Shown here in pieces: positions 34,637 to 44,028 of a stretch of 64,000 nucleotides of DNA. Within the stretch, counting starts at the first letter, position 1. Every line of letters starts with the position of its first letter. Origin of the DNA: Desulfopila aestuarii DSM 18488. GTDB taxonomy: Bacteria > Desulfobacterota > Desulfobulbia > Desulfobulbales > Desulfocapsaceae. The notes below the pieces were generated by a model. That model was not told the origin of the DNA, searched no databases, and saw only the letters and a list, made by a program, of their open reading frames with translations. Location of the stretch: contig CAMBBS010000022.1 in NCBI GenBank assembly GCA_945863875.1, forward strand, positions 1-64,000, written 5' to 3'. The position numbers and the translations under genes are program-made.

Positions 34637-36983
34637 GGCGCAGACCTCCTATAATTGTCTGACCGAATGAAATCGCCCCGTCATTAATCGGCAGCGATTG
34701 TCCGGTGAAAACGTCTAAATGAATACGTGTCAACGTGTGCAGAAGACCCGCAAGAAGCAGGCTGTTTTGCATACATCCTCCAGAAAGCACAACCTTATGG
34801 ATGCCGGTCTGAAGGGAAAGATTTTCTATAAGTTGTGTGATGCTGCCGATTAACATCGTGTGAAATTCTAGGGCGATAGAGGATTTCGGCTCATCTCTGC
34901 TTATACCATCGACTACTCTTTTAACAAATTCTGCTGAACAAATCTCCCATTTTCCGTTAATTTCCCGCAAAGAAGGCAAAATATTCGTGTGCGAATTGGG
35001 CAAAATATTATCGACCCAGGAGCGCGTCCAACCCCTTTTGGCCAGCGTCTCAAGTTCCATGGCCGCCTGGCCTTCGAAACTGATGCGCATGCGCAGGCCA
35101 AGAAGGCAGGCGATGGCGTCAAAGAGCCGGCCGCAGCTGGAGGTGAGCGGGGAATTGAAACCACCTCGCAGCATGGCAGAGATAACGCGCAACTGGGTAT
35201 CGTCGACTCGGTGGAGTGTCTCCGGCAGTCGGTCGCGGTTTATTCCGTCGGGGCCGAAGCTATGGTAGAGGGCTGACAGGGCCATGCGCCACGGTGCGGT
35301 GGTGGCCGCGTCGCCGCCGGGAAGGTGCAGGGGGCTGAGGTGGCCCAGGCGTTCATAAGAGGTTAGATCCGCCCGGAGGATTTCGCCGCCCCAGATTGTG
35401 CCGTCGTCGCCCAGGCCGGTTCCATCGAGTACGACCGCCAGGACCGGTTCGTCGAGACCATGTTCGGCCATGACGGCCACGGCGTGGGCATGATGGTGCT
35501 GGATCTTGTAAAGCGGCAGCTTACATTCGGCGGCGTATCTGCTGCTCATATAGTCCGGATGGAGATCGCAAGCGATTGCTTCCGGTTCGATTTGAAAAAC
35601 CTTTTTCAGGTGTTCTATCGATTCCTGGTAAAAATCATAGGTGGCCAGGTTGTCAAGATCGCCGATGTGCTGGCTGAGAAAGACACTCCGGTTGCGACCG
35701 AAGCTGAAGGTGTTTTTCAGCCCTGCACCGCAGGCGAGGATATTCGGCAGCTGGCAGGTCACCTGGATGGGCGCGGGAGCAAAGCCGCGGCCCCTGCGCA
35801 AGAGAAATGGCCGGTTGCCAACCACTCTGACGACCGAGTCGTCGACTCGGGTGACGATCTCCCGGTTATGCAGGAGAAATAGATCGGCAATGGTCCCCAG
35901 CTGAGTAAGAGCTGCATCGTTTGTTGTGCAGAGAGGATTGCCGCTGCTATTGCCCGAGGTCATAACCAGCGCTTCGGGACAGTCGCCCTGCTGAAAGAGC
36001 AGGTGATGAAGCGGCGTGTAGGGCAGCATCATGCCGATCTCATCCATGCCTGGCGCAAGATTACCGGCAAGGGGGGTCTTTGGCAGCTTTTTAAAGAGAA
36101 CTATCGGCTGTTCCGGTGAGGTCAAAAGCATCTGTCCCGGCAAATCGACAGCGCCGAATTTTTTCGCCGCCTCGATATTTGCCACCATGATCGCCAGGGG
36201 TTTATCGGGACGCCCTTTTCGTTGCCGGAGCAAGGCGACCGCGTCAGCCGTACAGGCGTTGACCGAGAGATGAAAGCCACCCAGGCCCCGAATGGCGAGA
36301 ATTCGTCCATCTTTTAGGGCGGCGGCGGTTTCCGCCAGGGGCGAGTCGGTGTCCAGACGCAGCCCATTACGGTCGTGCAGGGAAATATTCGGCCCGCAAT
36401 CGGCACAGGCGTTTGGTTGCGCGTGGAATCTTCTATTGCCCGGATCGTGGTATTCCTCGGTGCAGGCCTTGCACATTGGAAAGACCTTCATTGAGGTCTG
36501 CGGTCTGTCGTAGGGAATGGTTTCGACGATGGTAAAGCGCGGACCGCAGTTGGTGCAGTTGATAAAAGGGTAGTGGAATCTTCTGTCGCCGGGGTCGAGA
36601 AGCTCGCCGAGGCAGTCGATGCAAAGCGCAATATCGGGGGGAATGGCGGTGTTAGCTGAGATACCGGCGATGCTTGGCAAAATAGAAAAAGATGGCTCGC
36701 TTGCTTCTCCTTCTGTGTCAAGGGGCAAGGAACGGCTTTCAAGGGAGATAATCCTCGCCAGAACCGGCGCCTGTTCCTCTATGGCCTGGATGAATTGCTG
36801 CAGTCGGTCGCCATGCGCGGCAGCGGTGATGACGACGCCGTCACTGGTATTGGTCACCGTGCCGGAGATCGCAAACCGAGAGGCTAAGTTGTAGATAAAG
36901 GGTCGAAACCCGACGCCCTGGACAGTGCCCCGAACGAGAATTTCGACCCTTTGCTGTTTATGCTTTGTGTTTAAATTTTGCAC
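34593..36983 (-). CDS. hypF: Carbamoyltransferase HypF
   Basis: 796 aa, four domains. An acylphosphatase domain (VEILVRGTVQGVGFRPFIYNL) leads. Two zinc fingers follow (CIDCLGEL...FINCTNCGPR and CKACTEEYHD...ACADCGP). A YrdC domain (ILAIRGLGGFHLSVNA) and a Kae1-like domain (HHHAHAVAVMAEHG, VVLSGGCMQNSLL) complete it. It makes thiocarboxamide on HypE from carbamoyl phosphate. The last residues run past the usual end, through the hypC start. Its own start overlaps the cytochrome b stop by 26 bases. Confidence 0.95.
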   Translation of the reverse strand: MQNLNTKHKQQRVEILVRGTVQGVGFRPFIYNLASRFAISGTVTNTSDGVVITAAAHGDRLQQFIQAIEEQAPVLARIISLESRSLPLDTEGEASEPSFSILPSIAGISANTAIPPDIALCIDCLGELLDPGDRRFHYPFINCTNCGPRFTIVETIPYDRPQTSMKVFPMCKACTEEYHDPGNRRFHAQPNACADCGPNISLHDRNGLRLDTDSPLAETAAALKDGRILAIRGLGGFHLSVNACTADAVALLRQRKGRPDKPLAIMVANIEAAKKFGAVDLPGQMLLTSPEQPIVLFKKLPKTPLAGNLAPGMDEIGMMLPYTPLHHLLFQQGDCPEALVMTSGNSSGNPLCTTNDAALTQLGTIADLFLLHNREIVTRVDDSVVRVVGNRPFLLRRGRGFAPAPIQVTCQLPNILACGAGLKNTFSFGRNRSVFLSQHIGDLDNLATYDFYQESIEHLKKVFQIEPEAIACDLHPDYMSSRYAAECKLPLYKIQHHHAHAVAVMAEHGLDEPVLAVVLDGTGLGDDGTIWGGEILRADLTSYERLGHLSPLHLPGGDAATTAPWRMALSALYHSFGPDGINRDRLPETLHRVDDTQLRVISAMLRGGFNSPLTSSCGRLFDAIACLLGLRMRISFEGQAAMELETLAKRGWTRSWVDNILPNSHTNILPSLREINGKWEICSAEFVKRVVDGISRDEPKSSIALEFHTMLIGSITQLIENLSLQTGIHKVVLSGGCMQNSLLLAGLLHTLTRIHLDVFTGQSLPINDGAISFGQTIIGGLRHVSRHSHAGNPRPG

Positions 36984-37602
36984 CGGTAAAGATCGAGGAA
37001 ATTAATCCCTCAGGCTCTGTACAGTCGTTCCATATGCAGAGATAGATATGGACGACGGCAAAGATCATAAACCACCACATGGTGATATGGTGGAGATAAC
37101 GAGCAAACTGCTGGCTGCCAAACAGCATCACTCCCCATTTCGCCCAGAAAGCAGATTCCGGGTAGAGCATATAAAAACCACTGACAATCATCAGCAGGGC
37201 GGCGATAAAGGTGAGTAAATACGCCAGCCCGGCGAGGATATTGTGGCCGAGTCGTTCGTCGTGCTTGTTGCTGATATAGCTGTACTGCAGCAGGGTCATC
37301 TTCAGGTTGTTCAGATTTCGGCCGGTAATCGGCAGGATATCCCAGACTCGCTCTTGGGCATTGCCGAAAATATAGAGAAAAAGCCTGATCAGCACGGCGG
37401 AAGATAAGACATACGCTGCAATATAATGTATGTAGCGCATCGTTGCCATTGGGAAGCTTGCGCTTCCTTCAATCATGGTGTTTGTCCAGGGAGTGTTGAT
37501 GTAGAAACCTGTAACTATCAGGAAAATGATAGACAGGGCAAACATCCAGTGGAACAGCCGAAGCAGCAGGCTCCAGCAGTGATGTCTCTCATAAGTTGCC
37601 AT
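36958..37602 (-). CDS. [NiFe] hydrogenase b-type cytochrome subunit
   Basis: 214 aa integral membrane protein with four to five helices. Heme-ligand histidines appear in LLLRLFHWMFALSIIFLIVTG, RYIHYIAAYVLSSAVLI and YLHHITMWWFMIFAVVHIYL. It would take electrons from the periplasmic hydrogenase small subunit to quinone (HyaC/HupC type). It directly follows the large subunit gene and precedes hypF. Confidence 0.92.
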   Translation of the reverse strand: MATYERHHCWSLLLRLFHWMFALSIIFLIVTGFYINTPWTNTMIEGSASFPMATMRYIHYIAAYVLSSAVLIRLFLYIFGNAQERVWDILPITGRNLNNLKMTLLQYSYISNKHDERLGHNILAGLAYLLTFIAALLMIVSGFYMLYPESAFWAKWGVMLFGSQQFARYLHHITMWWFMIFAVVHIYLCIWNDCTEPEGLISSIFTGAKFKHKA

Positions 37603-37662
37603 TCTTGTAACCTCCTACGGTTTGAGCCGGAAAGAAAAGTTTTGAGTGAGGTGAAATCCAGC

Positions 37663-39363
37663 TTACATTGCTTTCACTTTGATAACTTCCTTCCCTTCAG
37701 GGTCCAGCATATGTACGGCGCAGGCAATACATGGATCAAAAGAATGCACGGTACGGAGAACCTCAAGAGGTCGTTCCGGGTCAGCGATTGGATTTCCCAT
37801 TAACGACGCCTCATAGGGCCCAAGCTGACCTGCCGCGTCTCGTGGACCGGCGTTCCAGGTCGAAGGTACGACACACTGGTAGTTTTTGATTTTGCCGTCC
37901 TGGATGACGATCCAATGGGATAACAGACCCCGTGGCGCTTCGTGGACGCCAACGCCGCGTTGTTCTCCTTTTGGAAAGACGGGCGGATTGAATATTTCGT
38001 AATCCCCGGTGGCGATATTGTTGACCAGCAGCTCCCAGTGCTTCAGGGCAAGATCGGCCATCATTCCGGCACGGACTGCACGGCCGGCATGGCGTCCGAT
38101 AGTGCTGTGCAGGATCTCCGGTCCTACCTTTACCCCGGCAACCGCACTGATGCGGCTGAGGCAGGCATCGACGCTTTTCACCGTCAGTTCATGGCCCTGG
38201 GCGTAGCCGACAACCATCTGGGCCAGTGGGCCCACCTGCATCGGTTTTCCTTGAAAACGAGGGGCCTTCAGCCAGGTGTAGCGACCTTCATCTTCAAAGT
38301 CGGTGTACTTCGGATCAGTTGTCGATTCCCATGGATGTTTCGACCAGTCGCCGTCATACCAGGCCCTGGCAATCGACTCTTCAACATTTTCCTTGAAGTA
38401 TGGATCGGAGAGGCCGGTGATCGGCTTGACCGTGCCGAGATCGCCGTCGAAGACGGTTCCACCGGGCAGATCCGCTTTGGTTCCGGCGGCATCGAGGAAC
38501 ATGTCCGGCGCTGCCAGATAGTTGGTCACGCCGGCACCGTATGGTAGCCAGTCGGCATAAAGCGCGCCGACGGCAACTACATCGGTGATATAGACCATTT
38601 TTACAAAGTCTCTGACTTCCTCTATCAGCTGTTTGACATAGTAGAGACGTTCCATGGTAACTGCGGTCTGATTCTCTGGGTTGATATTGGTGGTGACGCC
38701 ACCGACCGAGAGATTCTGTACATGCGGGTTCTTGCCGCCGATGATGGCGAGAGCCTGGGTGGCTTTACGCTGATAGTCAAGGGCTTCGAGATAATGGGAA
38801 ACCGCCATGAGGTTTGCCTCGGGTGGCAGCTTCATGGCCGAATGACCCCAATAGGCATTGGCGAAAGGTCCGAGCTGGCCACTGGCCACGAGGCCTTTGA
38901 GTTTCTCTTTTACCGCTGTAAACCGTTTCGGGCTGTTACCGGGCCAGTCTGAGAGGCTGTCTGCCAGTTTCGCGGTGGCCACGGGATCAGCATCCAGAGC
39001 AGAAACAACATCGACCCAGTCAAGGGCGGACAGGGCGTAGAAGTGGACAATATGGTCATGCAGACAATGAATTGACTGCACCATATTACGAATGAGCTGG
39101 GCGTTGAGTGGGATTTCCAGGCCGAGGGCGTTTTCCACGGCACGAACGGAAGCCAGGGCATGAACGGTAGTGCAGACGCCGCAGATACGCTGTACAAAAA
39201 GCCACGCATCGCGGGGGTCACGACCTTTGAGAATGTTTTCAAGACCGCGGTACATCTGGCCGGAGGACCACGCCTTGGTAACCAGGCCTCCGTCAACTTC
39301 GATATCTATTCTTAGGTGACCCTCAATCCGGGTGATTGGATCGATGGTAATTCGCTGAGCCAT
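37663..39363 (-). CDS. [NiFe] hydrogenase large subunit, group 1
   Basis: 566 aa. The L1 motif RICGVC is at residues 59-64 and the L2 motif DPCIACAVH at 543-551, together giving the four nickel ligands. The 15 residues after His551 are the cleaved maturation tail, and the matching protease is in the same operon. ATG at 39363 follows ggagg; an in-frame start at 39378 is less likely. Group 1 (membrane-bound uptake) is inferred from the Tat-exported small subunit and the cytochrome b. Confidence 0.95.
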   Translation of the reverse strand: MAQRITIDPITRIEGHLRIDIEVDGGLVTKAWSSGQMYRGLENILKGRDPRDAWLFVQRICGVCTTVHALASVRAVENALGLEIPLNAQLIRNMVQSIHCLHDHIVHFYALSALDWVDVVSALDADPVATAKLADSLSDWPGNSPKRFTAVKEKLKGLVASGQLGPFANAYWGHSAMKLPPEANLMAVSHYLEALDYQRKATQALAIIGGKNPHVQNLSVGGVTTNINPENQTAVTMERLYYVKQLIEEVRDFVKMVYITDVVAVGALYADWLPYGAGVTNYLAAPDMFLDAAGTKADLPGGTVFDGDLGTVKPITGLSDPYFKENVEESIARAWYDGDWSKHPWESTTDPKYTDFEDEGRYTWLKAPRFQGKPMQVGPLAQMVVGYAQGHELTVKSVDACLSRISAVAGVKVGPEILHSTIGRHAGRAVRAGMMADLALKHWELLVNNIATGDYEIFNPPVFPKGEQRGVGVHEAPRGLLSHWIVIQDGKIKNYQCVVPSTWNAGPRDAAGQLGPYEASLMGNPIADPERPLEVLRTVHSFDPCIACAVHMLDPEGKEVIKVKAM

Positions 39364-39471
39364 GGGTAAAACCTCCATATAAAATTAAACTACCAGACAC
39401 CGCAGAGTGTTCTGCTTACAGGCGCCGGTAAAAAGAGTATCGCTAGTAAACTGCTGTTCGTTGCCCTGCTG

Positions 39472-40548
39472 CTAGGCTTTGTCGCTGCTCTTGCCCTTGA
39501 TTAGCCGTTTACCGATGCCGACTGCCGCATGGATGCCTACTGCCGCGGCCGTAATGCCTAAAACGGTTTTGCCAATTTTGTCGGCGCTACCGACAATGCC
39601 GCTGGCGGGAATTTTTACCATCGGTAGTCTTTCGTAAAATGGCGTCATGGTATCCCAGAAATTTGGTTCGGTGCAGCCGATACAGCCGTGGCCGACACTG
39701 ACTGGCCAGACATCGACGTCGTTGAAACGGACCGCCGGGCAGTTAGAAAAGGTCTCAGGGCCTTTACAGCCAACTTTGTAGAGGCAATAGCCGAGCTTAT
39801 GGAACGCATCGCCGTATTGCTCAACAAAGCGACCTTCGTCAAAATGAGCGCGGCGTTCGCAATGGTCGTGTATTCTTCGGCCATAGGCGAAGAGCGGACG
39901 GTTCAGATTGTCAAGAGCAGGAAGTCTCTTGAAGGTAAGGTAGTGGAGGATGGTGCCGAGAAAAGAAACCGGATTTGGCGGACAACCGGGAATGTTAACA
40001 ATGGGGACGCCGCTCACCAGATCCTGTACTCCGACGGCGCCGGTCGGATTGGGTGCTGCGGCCTGAACGCCGCCGAAGGTTGCGCAGGTGCCGATAGCGA
40101 TGATCGCCGAAGCCTTGGGGGCGACTTCCGCCAGGATATCCATGGCAGTTTTTCCGGCAATCTTGCAGTAGATACCGCCGTCCTTGGTGGGGATGGCGCC
40201 TTCGACAACGAGAATAAACGGGTGATTGTTCACCGTGGCATGGAGGTTCTCTTCAGCCTGATGGCCCGCTGCGGCCATGACCGTTTCGTGGTAATCAAGA
40301 GAAATGATGTCGAGTATCAAACGGGCCAGATCCGGGTGGGAAGAGCGCAGCAGGCTTTCAGTACAGCCGGTGCATTCCTGGAAATGTAGCCAGATGACGC
40401 GCGGTCTTTCAGCGGTTGCCGCCGCTTCGACGAGTTTAGGAATCATAGCTTCGGACATTCCTAAAGCGGCCGCCGCCATGGTGCACCCCTTGAGGAATCC
40501 GCGCCGATCAAGCTGCGGGTCCAGTACCTTTTTTACTGTGTCTGCCAT
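39472..40548 (-). CDS. [NiFe] hydrogenase small subunit with Tat signal
   Basis: 358 aa. The twin-arginine signal (DRRGFLKG, R15-R16) exports the folded heterodimer. The Fe-S ligands are in order: ECTGCTESLL (proximal), IGTCATFGGV, PGCPPNP, then HDHCERRAHFDEG, KVGCKGPETFSNCP and GHGCIGCTEPNFWD (distal and medial). A C-terminal membrane helix (near residues 318-340) anchors it to the periplasmic face. First gene of the operon, with a strong aggagg ribosome site. Confidence 0.95.
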   Translation of the reverse strand: MADTVKKVLDPQLDRRGFLKGCTMAAAALGMSEAMIPKLVEAAATAERPRVIWLHFQECTGCTESLLRSSHPDLARLILDIISLDYHETVMAAAGHQAEENLHATVNNHPFILVVEGAIPTKDGGIYCKIAGKTAMDILAEVAPKASAIIAIGTCATFGGVQAAAPNPTGAVGVQDLVSGVPIVNIPGCPPNPVSFLGTILHYLTFKRLPALDNLNRPLFAYGRRIHDHCERRAHFDEGRFVEQYGDAFHKLGYCLYKVGCKGPETFSNCPAVRFNDVDVWPVSVGHGCIGCTEPNFWDTMTPFYERLPMVKIPASGIVGSADKIGKTVLGITAAAVGIHAAVGIGKRLIKGKSSDKA

Positions 40549-41241
40549 ATCAACCTCCTATTGCTGTGTGACAACAAATGTGCGCCAGAGAGCGCGATGG
40601 TTCGGCGTGAGCATAGCCGAAAATAAAATTAAAAAAATACGGGTATAAAAGTTAAGCCGGCCGGCTTGGTAATTTTGTGGAAGACGAAATCTTCTGTTGT
40701 GCGAGCTGCTTGAAAAAAAGTAAGGATGCAGTCTGGTTTCTGCAGGGGGGCTGTGGTTGCTCCTCCTGTGAAAAAGAACGGAACTGTGGGGAGTTGCCAG
40801 CGGCGATAGTTCACTGCTCGAAAATGAATGTGGAATAGTTATGCGCGCCATTGTGCAAAAAGTGCATCGAAACGTTGAGAGTAGACATCGAAACTTTTGT
40901 GCAAACAGTATCTTTCGAAAGGAAATTGAATAAAATTACCACCTGCGTAGTACTAAATCAAGATCATTTTGTAACAATTGTGTTTTGGTTTCATGTTTTT
41001 ATCAAAAGACTTGAATTGTTGCACAATACGCATAGTTTGAAGTAATTGTTTGTGCGATATTTTTCATTGCACAATCTGACCAACCTGACTTGTGTATGTG
41101 GATAGTGTGTGGTAGGGAAAGGGACCAACAATGCTCAGTGGCAAAGGCAGTTGGAACCGGTCTGCAAAATAAAGAAGGAAACAGACCAGCGCAAGAAGAA
41201 GGTCCGGGGGTGGCGGATGGTATTCGACCAGAAAAGGAGAT
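40549..41241 (-). promoter_or_regulatory. Non-coding regulatory region upstream of the hydrogenase operon
   Basis: This 690-bp gap holds the hydrogenase promoter region. The 8-mer TTGTGCAA occurs at 40851-40858 and 40897-40904, and its complement TTGCACAA at 41019-41026 and 41067-41074; a near copy TTGTGCGA is at 41050-41057. TTGTGC (41050) and GCACAA (41069) form a dyad with a 13-base spacer. CATCGAAAC repeats at about 40865 and 40887. A perfect 14-bp palindrome AAGCCGGCCGGCTT is at 40655-40668. I could not place a convincing -24/-12 or -35/-10 promoter. Confidence 0.5.
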
Positions 41242-42636
41242 CTATTTCTTAAAACCGAAGATGCCGCCTTTACTTTTTTGGGCAAATGCCGGCCTGCTTT
41301 TGGGAGGTATAAACTCCCGGTCGAATGTTTTGATTTCCTCCGCGGCAGGCTGCATAACCGGTTCTGCTATAAGGAGGTGGTCAATGGATGCGCCGGTGTC
41401 GGCGGCCATGTAAAAATGGTAAAAGAGCAGCGATCTTTTAAAATAGCTTTTTCTTTTCAACCATTTTGGCCAGCTATTTAGCTGTTTGTTATGAATCAGC
41501 TGCGACAGGTTTATCAGCAGGCTGACCATCTCCTGTCGGAGTGAGCGGCGCAGGTTGAGCTGGATGCCGATAGTCTGATCAATTTCTTCACGGATCTGCT
41601 TTGCCAGTTGGTACAGCGGTGCTCCTTTTCGAAACTGACTGATTAACTGGAACCGGGTTTCCACCCACGGAATAAGAAACAGGCCAAGAAGAACAAAATC
41701 CGGCTGGCGATGGATTTTCAGTTCAAGCGACAGGCTGTTGATGCGGTCGATGGTTTGGCAGATGCCACTGAGCAGCGTTCGGGTGTGAGCAGCTGCAGCG
41801 GGATTACCGGCTAATGTTTTTCGATAGAAGGGGAAGAGGGCGAACAGCAGGCCCGAATCGACGGCCAGCTCAAACCAAGGCGCCGCGGCTCCGCTATAGA
41901 GATCCTTGAGAAATTCGTCACGCAGCCTCGAAGGTGGACAGAGGGACAGCTTGTCGCTGTTGCTGCAGAGCGCCTTCCAGGTGTGCTCTTCTATAGTGAA
42001 GTTGATTCTTGCCGCATGGCGGATGGCCCGCAACATTCGGACCGGATCATGACTTATGCGCTTGACCGGTTCCCCGACAATGCGGATTATGCCGCGGTCT
42101 AAGTCCTGGCTGCCGTTGACATAGTCGATAATGGTGCTGGTTTCAATTTCGAAAAAAAGCGAGTTGATAGTGAGATCCCGGCGTCGGGCATCCTCGCTGA
42201 GTGTACCAAAGGTGTTGTTCGGGGCAAGGACGGCTTCGGGGCCGTCGAGGTCGTGCTCGCTGAGAGAGCGAAGCGTACTTATTTCAATGGTTTTGCCGCC
42301 CCGGAAAAAGATCTGCACCAGCCGGAATCTTCGACCGATGGTATTGCTGTTCGGGAAGAGTTTACGCAGCTGGCCGGGCCGTGCATCGGTGCTGATATCA
42401 AAATCTTTTGGTGTCTTGCCGAGGTAGAGATCACGTACCCCGCCCCCGACCAGGTAACCGGCAAATCCGGCATCACGCAGTTTTCTGAGGATGTAGAGCG
42501 CATCTCGATCGATCATCTCAGCGGTGATCGGATGGTTTTCCGGGGAAATTATCCGTTCGAGACCGGGCAGGGCCGCATCCGAAGATTCATCGATTTTGCT
42601 AAGAGGACGCATGTTTGAGTTGGAGGTTGATGTCAC
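41242..42636 (-). CDS. PcnB-type poly(A) polymerase / CCA-adding enzyme family protein
   Basis: 464 aa. The class II nucleotidyltransferase signature is seen as GYLVGGGVRDLYLG and KDFDISTDA (catalytic Asp pair), then EDARRRDLTINSLFF and the arm motif RMLRAIRHAARINF. The C-terminal extension past the core (FKRSLLFYHFYMAADTG..) favours PcnB over a CCA-adding enzyme, but the two are hard to tell apart. The GTG start overlaps the stop of the upstream nitronate monooxygenase gene (GTGA), implying coupling; an ATG at 42612 is an alternative. Confidence 0.85.
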   Translation of the reverse strand: MTSTSNSNMRPLSKIDESSDAALPGLERIISPENHPITAEMIDRDALYILRKLRDAGFAGYLVGGGVRDLYLGKTPKDFDISTDARPGQLRKLFPNSNTIGRRFRLVQIFFRGGKTIEISTLRSLSEHDLDGPEAVLAPNNTFGTLSEDARRRDLTINSLFFEIETSTIIDYVNGSQDLDRGIIRIVGEPVKRISHDPVRMLRAIRHAARINFTIEEHTWKALCSNSDKLSLCPPSRLRDEFLKDLYSGAAAPWFELAVDSGLLFALFPFYRKTLAGNPAAAAHTRTLLSGICQTIDRINSLSLELKIHRQPDFVLLGLFLIPWVETRFQLISQFRKGAPLYQLAKQIREEIDQTIGIQLNLRRSLRQEMVSLLINLSQLIHNKQLNSWPKWLKRKSYFKRSLLFYHFYMAADTGASIDHLLIAEPVMQPAAEEIKTFDREFIPPKSRPAFAQKSKGGIFGFKK

Positions 42637-43619
42637 AGTGCCGGGTTGAATCCTCTTCCTTCTTTATAGACGGATTCCGCTTGTTCCTTAAATTGTCTGA
42701 AGATCTCGGCAACTGAGAGAATTTTATCCATTTTATAGGTGTTTTCACCGGAGAAAATTAAGCCGTCGCGGACGTTACCGTCGTGAGCCATCATCAGGCG
42801 TTCGTTGATGCAGTAGTGATGGTCGCACTTTTTCAGGCAGACATGTGGACATTTTTTCACGCTCACATCTTCACCGGCATTCATTGCCTGGACGAAGGGG
42901 TTGTTGATGGCGCGTCCGGGCATACCGACCGGGGAAGAGGTGAGAACGATGTCTTCTTTTTTGGCATTGAGATAGGCCTGTTTGAACTCGTTGGCGATAT
43001 CACATTCTTCACTGAGGACGAATCGGGAGGCGATCTGCACCCCGTCTGCGCCATATTTGTCCATCATTTCGGCCATTTCATAACCGTTGGTGATGCCACC
43101 GGCGGCGATAAGCGGGATGTTTTTGACGACATCACGGATGGGCGGGAAGATTTCCCGCAGGGGTTTGTCGGTGCCGAGATGGCCTCCGGCCTCTTTTGCT
43201 TCAACGATAACCGCGGCGGCGCCAAGTTTTTCGGAGAGTTTAGCCAGGGTCGGAGAACTGACGATCATGACAATAGGCGTGTTACGTTCCCGTCCGATTT
43301 TAAAGATATCCCGGGAAAAACCGGCACCGGTAATGATCATGTCGATCCCGGCGTCAATGGAGGTTGTCACAAGATTGTAAAAATCCTTCATGGCGTACAT
43401 GATATTGACGGCTATAATGCCGTCTGTGGCAGCTTTGGCCTTTTTGATATCATTGTGAAGTTCTTCAGGCGGGAGTCCGGATCCGCCGATAACACCGATT
43501 CCGCCACAATTGGCCACCGGGATGGCAAGTGCCGAAGTGGATACCCGAATGGACATCCCTCCTTGAATCAAGGGGAAAGAAGCTTTGAGATTGGCAATAG
43601 TAAGTGAGGGTAGCTGCAT
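42633..43619 (-). CDS. Nitronate monooxygenase family (2-nitropropane dioxygenase-like) flavoprotein
   Basis: 329 aa TIM-barrel FMN protein. Motifs are FPLIQGGMSIRVSTSALAIPVANCGGIGVIGG at the start, VIVEAKEAGGHLG and LIAAGGITNGYEMAEMMDKYGADGVQIASRF (phosphate-binding loop). A C-terminal Cys-rich insertion (KKCPHVCLKKCDHHYC) is a clear feature of a subgroup common in anaerobes, possibly a metal site. ATG at 43619 has an aaaggagt site. It is the first gene of a pair with pcnB. Confidence 0.85.
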   Translation of the reverse strand: MQLPSLTIANLKASFPLIQGGMSIRVSTSALAIPVANCGGIGVIGGSGLPPEELHNDIKKAKAATDGIIAVNIMYAMKDFYNLVTTSIDAGIDMIITGAGFSRDIFKIGRERNTPIVMIVSSPTLAKLSEKLGAAAVIVEAKEAGGHLGTDKPLREIFPPIRDVVKNIPLIAAGGITNGYEMAEMMDKYGADGVQIASRFVLSEECDIANEFKQAYLNAKKEDIVLTSSPVGMPGRAINNPFVQAMNAGEDVSVKKCPHVCLKKCDHHYCINERLMMAHDGNVRDGLIFSGENTYKMDKILSVAEIFRQFKEQAESVYKEGRGFNPAL

Positions 43620-43670
43620 GCAGTGAATACTCCTTTTAGTGCCCCCGGCAATTATAGTTTGAAAGCACTT

Positions 43671-43754
43671 GTACCCCTTGCTTGGGTACTGAAAAAAGCA
43701 CCCCACAATGGGGGTATTATAAAAATTCCCGTCTGTCGGGTTTTAAAAAATAAA
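43671..43754 (+). repeat. Three consecutive short hairpin units in the pcnB-hisS divergent gap
   Basis: Unit 1 (43671-43698) is GTACCCCTTGCTTGGGTACT plus GAAAAAAG, like the 20.5-kb units. Unit 2 (43699-43725) is an ACCCC-acaat-GGGGT hairpin, and unit 3 (about 43726-43754) is CCCG-tctgt-CGGG followed by TTTTAAAAAA. The first is clearly kin to the 30-nt family; the others are looser. Confidence 0.55.
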
Positions 43755-43919
43755 TATGAGAAATGAGATAATGCACTTCTTGCCTGGTTTTGTCAAGAGT
43801 AGTATGTGGTCGACTAACTGCGGTCAATGGGTGAGTGCCGATTTATCCGAAATGCCCGGAAAACAGCTCCTGCAGCGGAAAAAAGTGCACGATTTTCTGG
43901 AGATTGGCCGGGGGTAAAC

Positions 43920-43948
43920 TTGACAAAACGACAAAATTGCGGTTATGT
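43920..43948 (+). promoter_or_regulatory. Putative hisS promoter
   Basis: TTGACA at 43920-43925 and TTATGT at 43943-43948 with a 17-base spacer. It lies about 80 bases before the hisS start. The -10 match is only fair. Confidence 0.45.
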
Positions 43949-44028
43949 ACGCAGTTTTTGGTTTAAATTATGCTGTTTTCGTTTTTCTGCAATTTCAACA
44001 ATTTCACGAATTATAATTGGAGACTGTT

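Noticed and set aside
40561-40860. Sigma-54 (-24/-12) promoter for the hydrogenase operon
   Set aside because: I looked for TGGCAC-N5-TTGC on the minus strand by eye and found no acceptable match.
41064-41285. Minus-strand 73-codon frame in the hydrogenase upstream gap
   Set aside because: Low-complexity leucine/proline-rich composition, no ribosome site, overlaps the pcnB end and the repeated boxes.
43620-44028. T-box riboswitch upstream of hisS
   Set aside because: No T-box consensus or specifier-loop layout was found; only a promoter and hairpin repeats.
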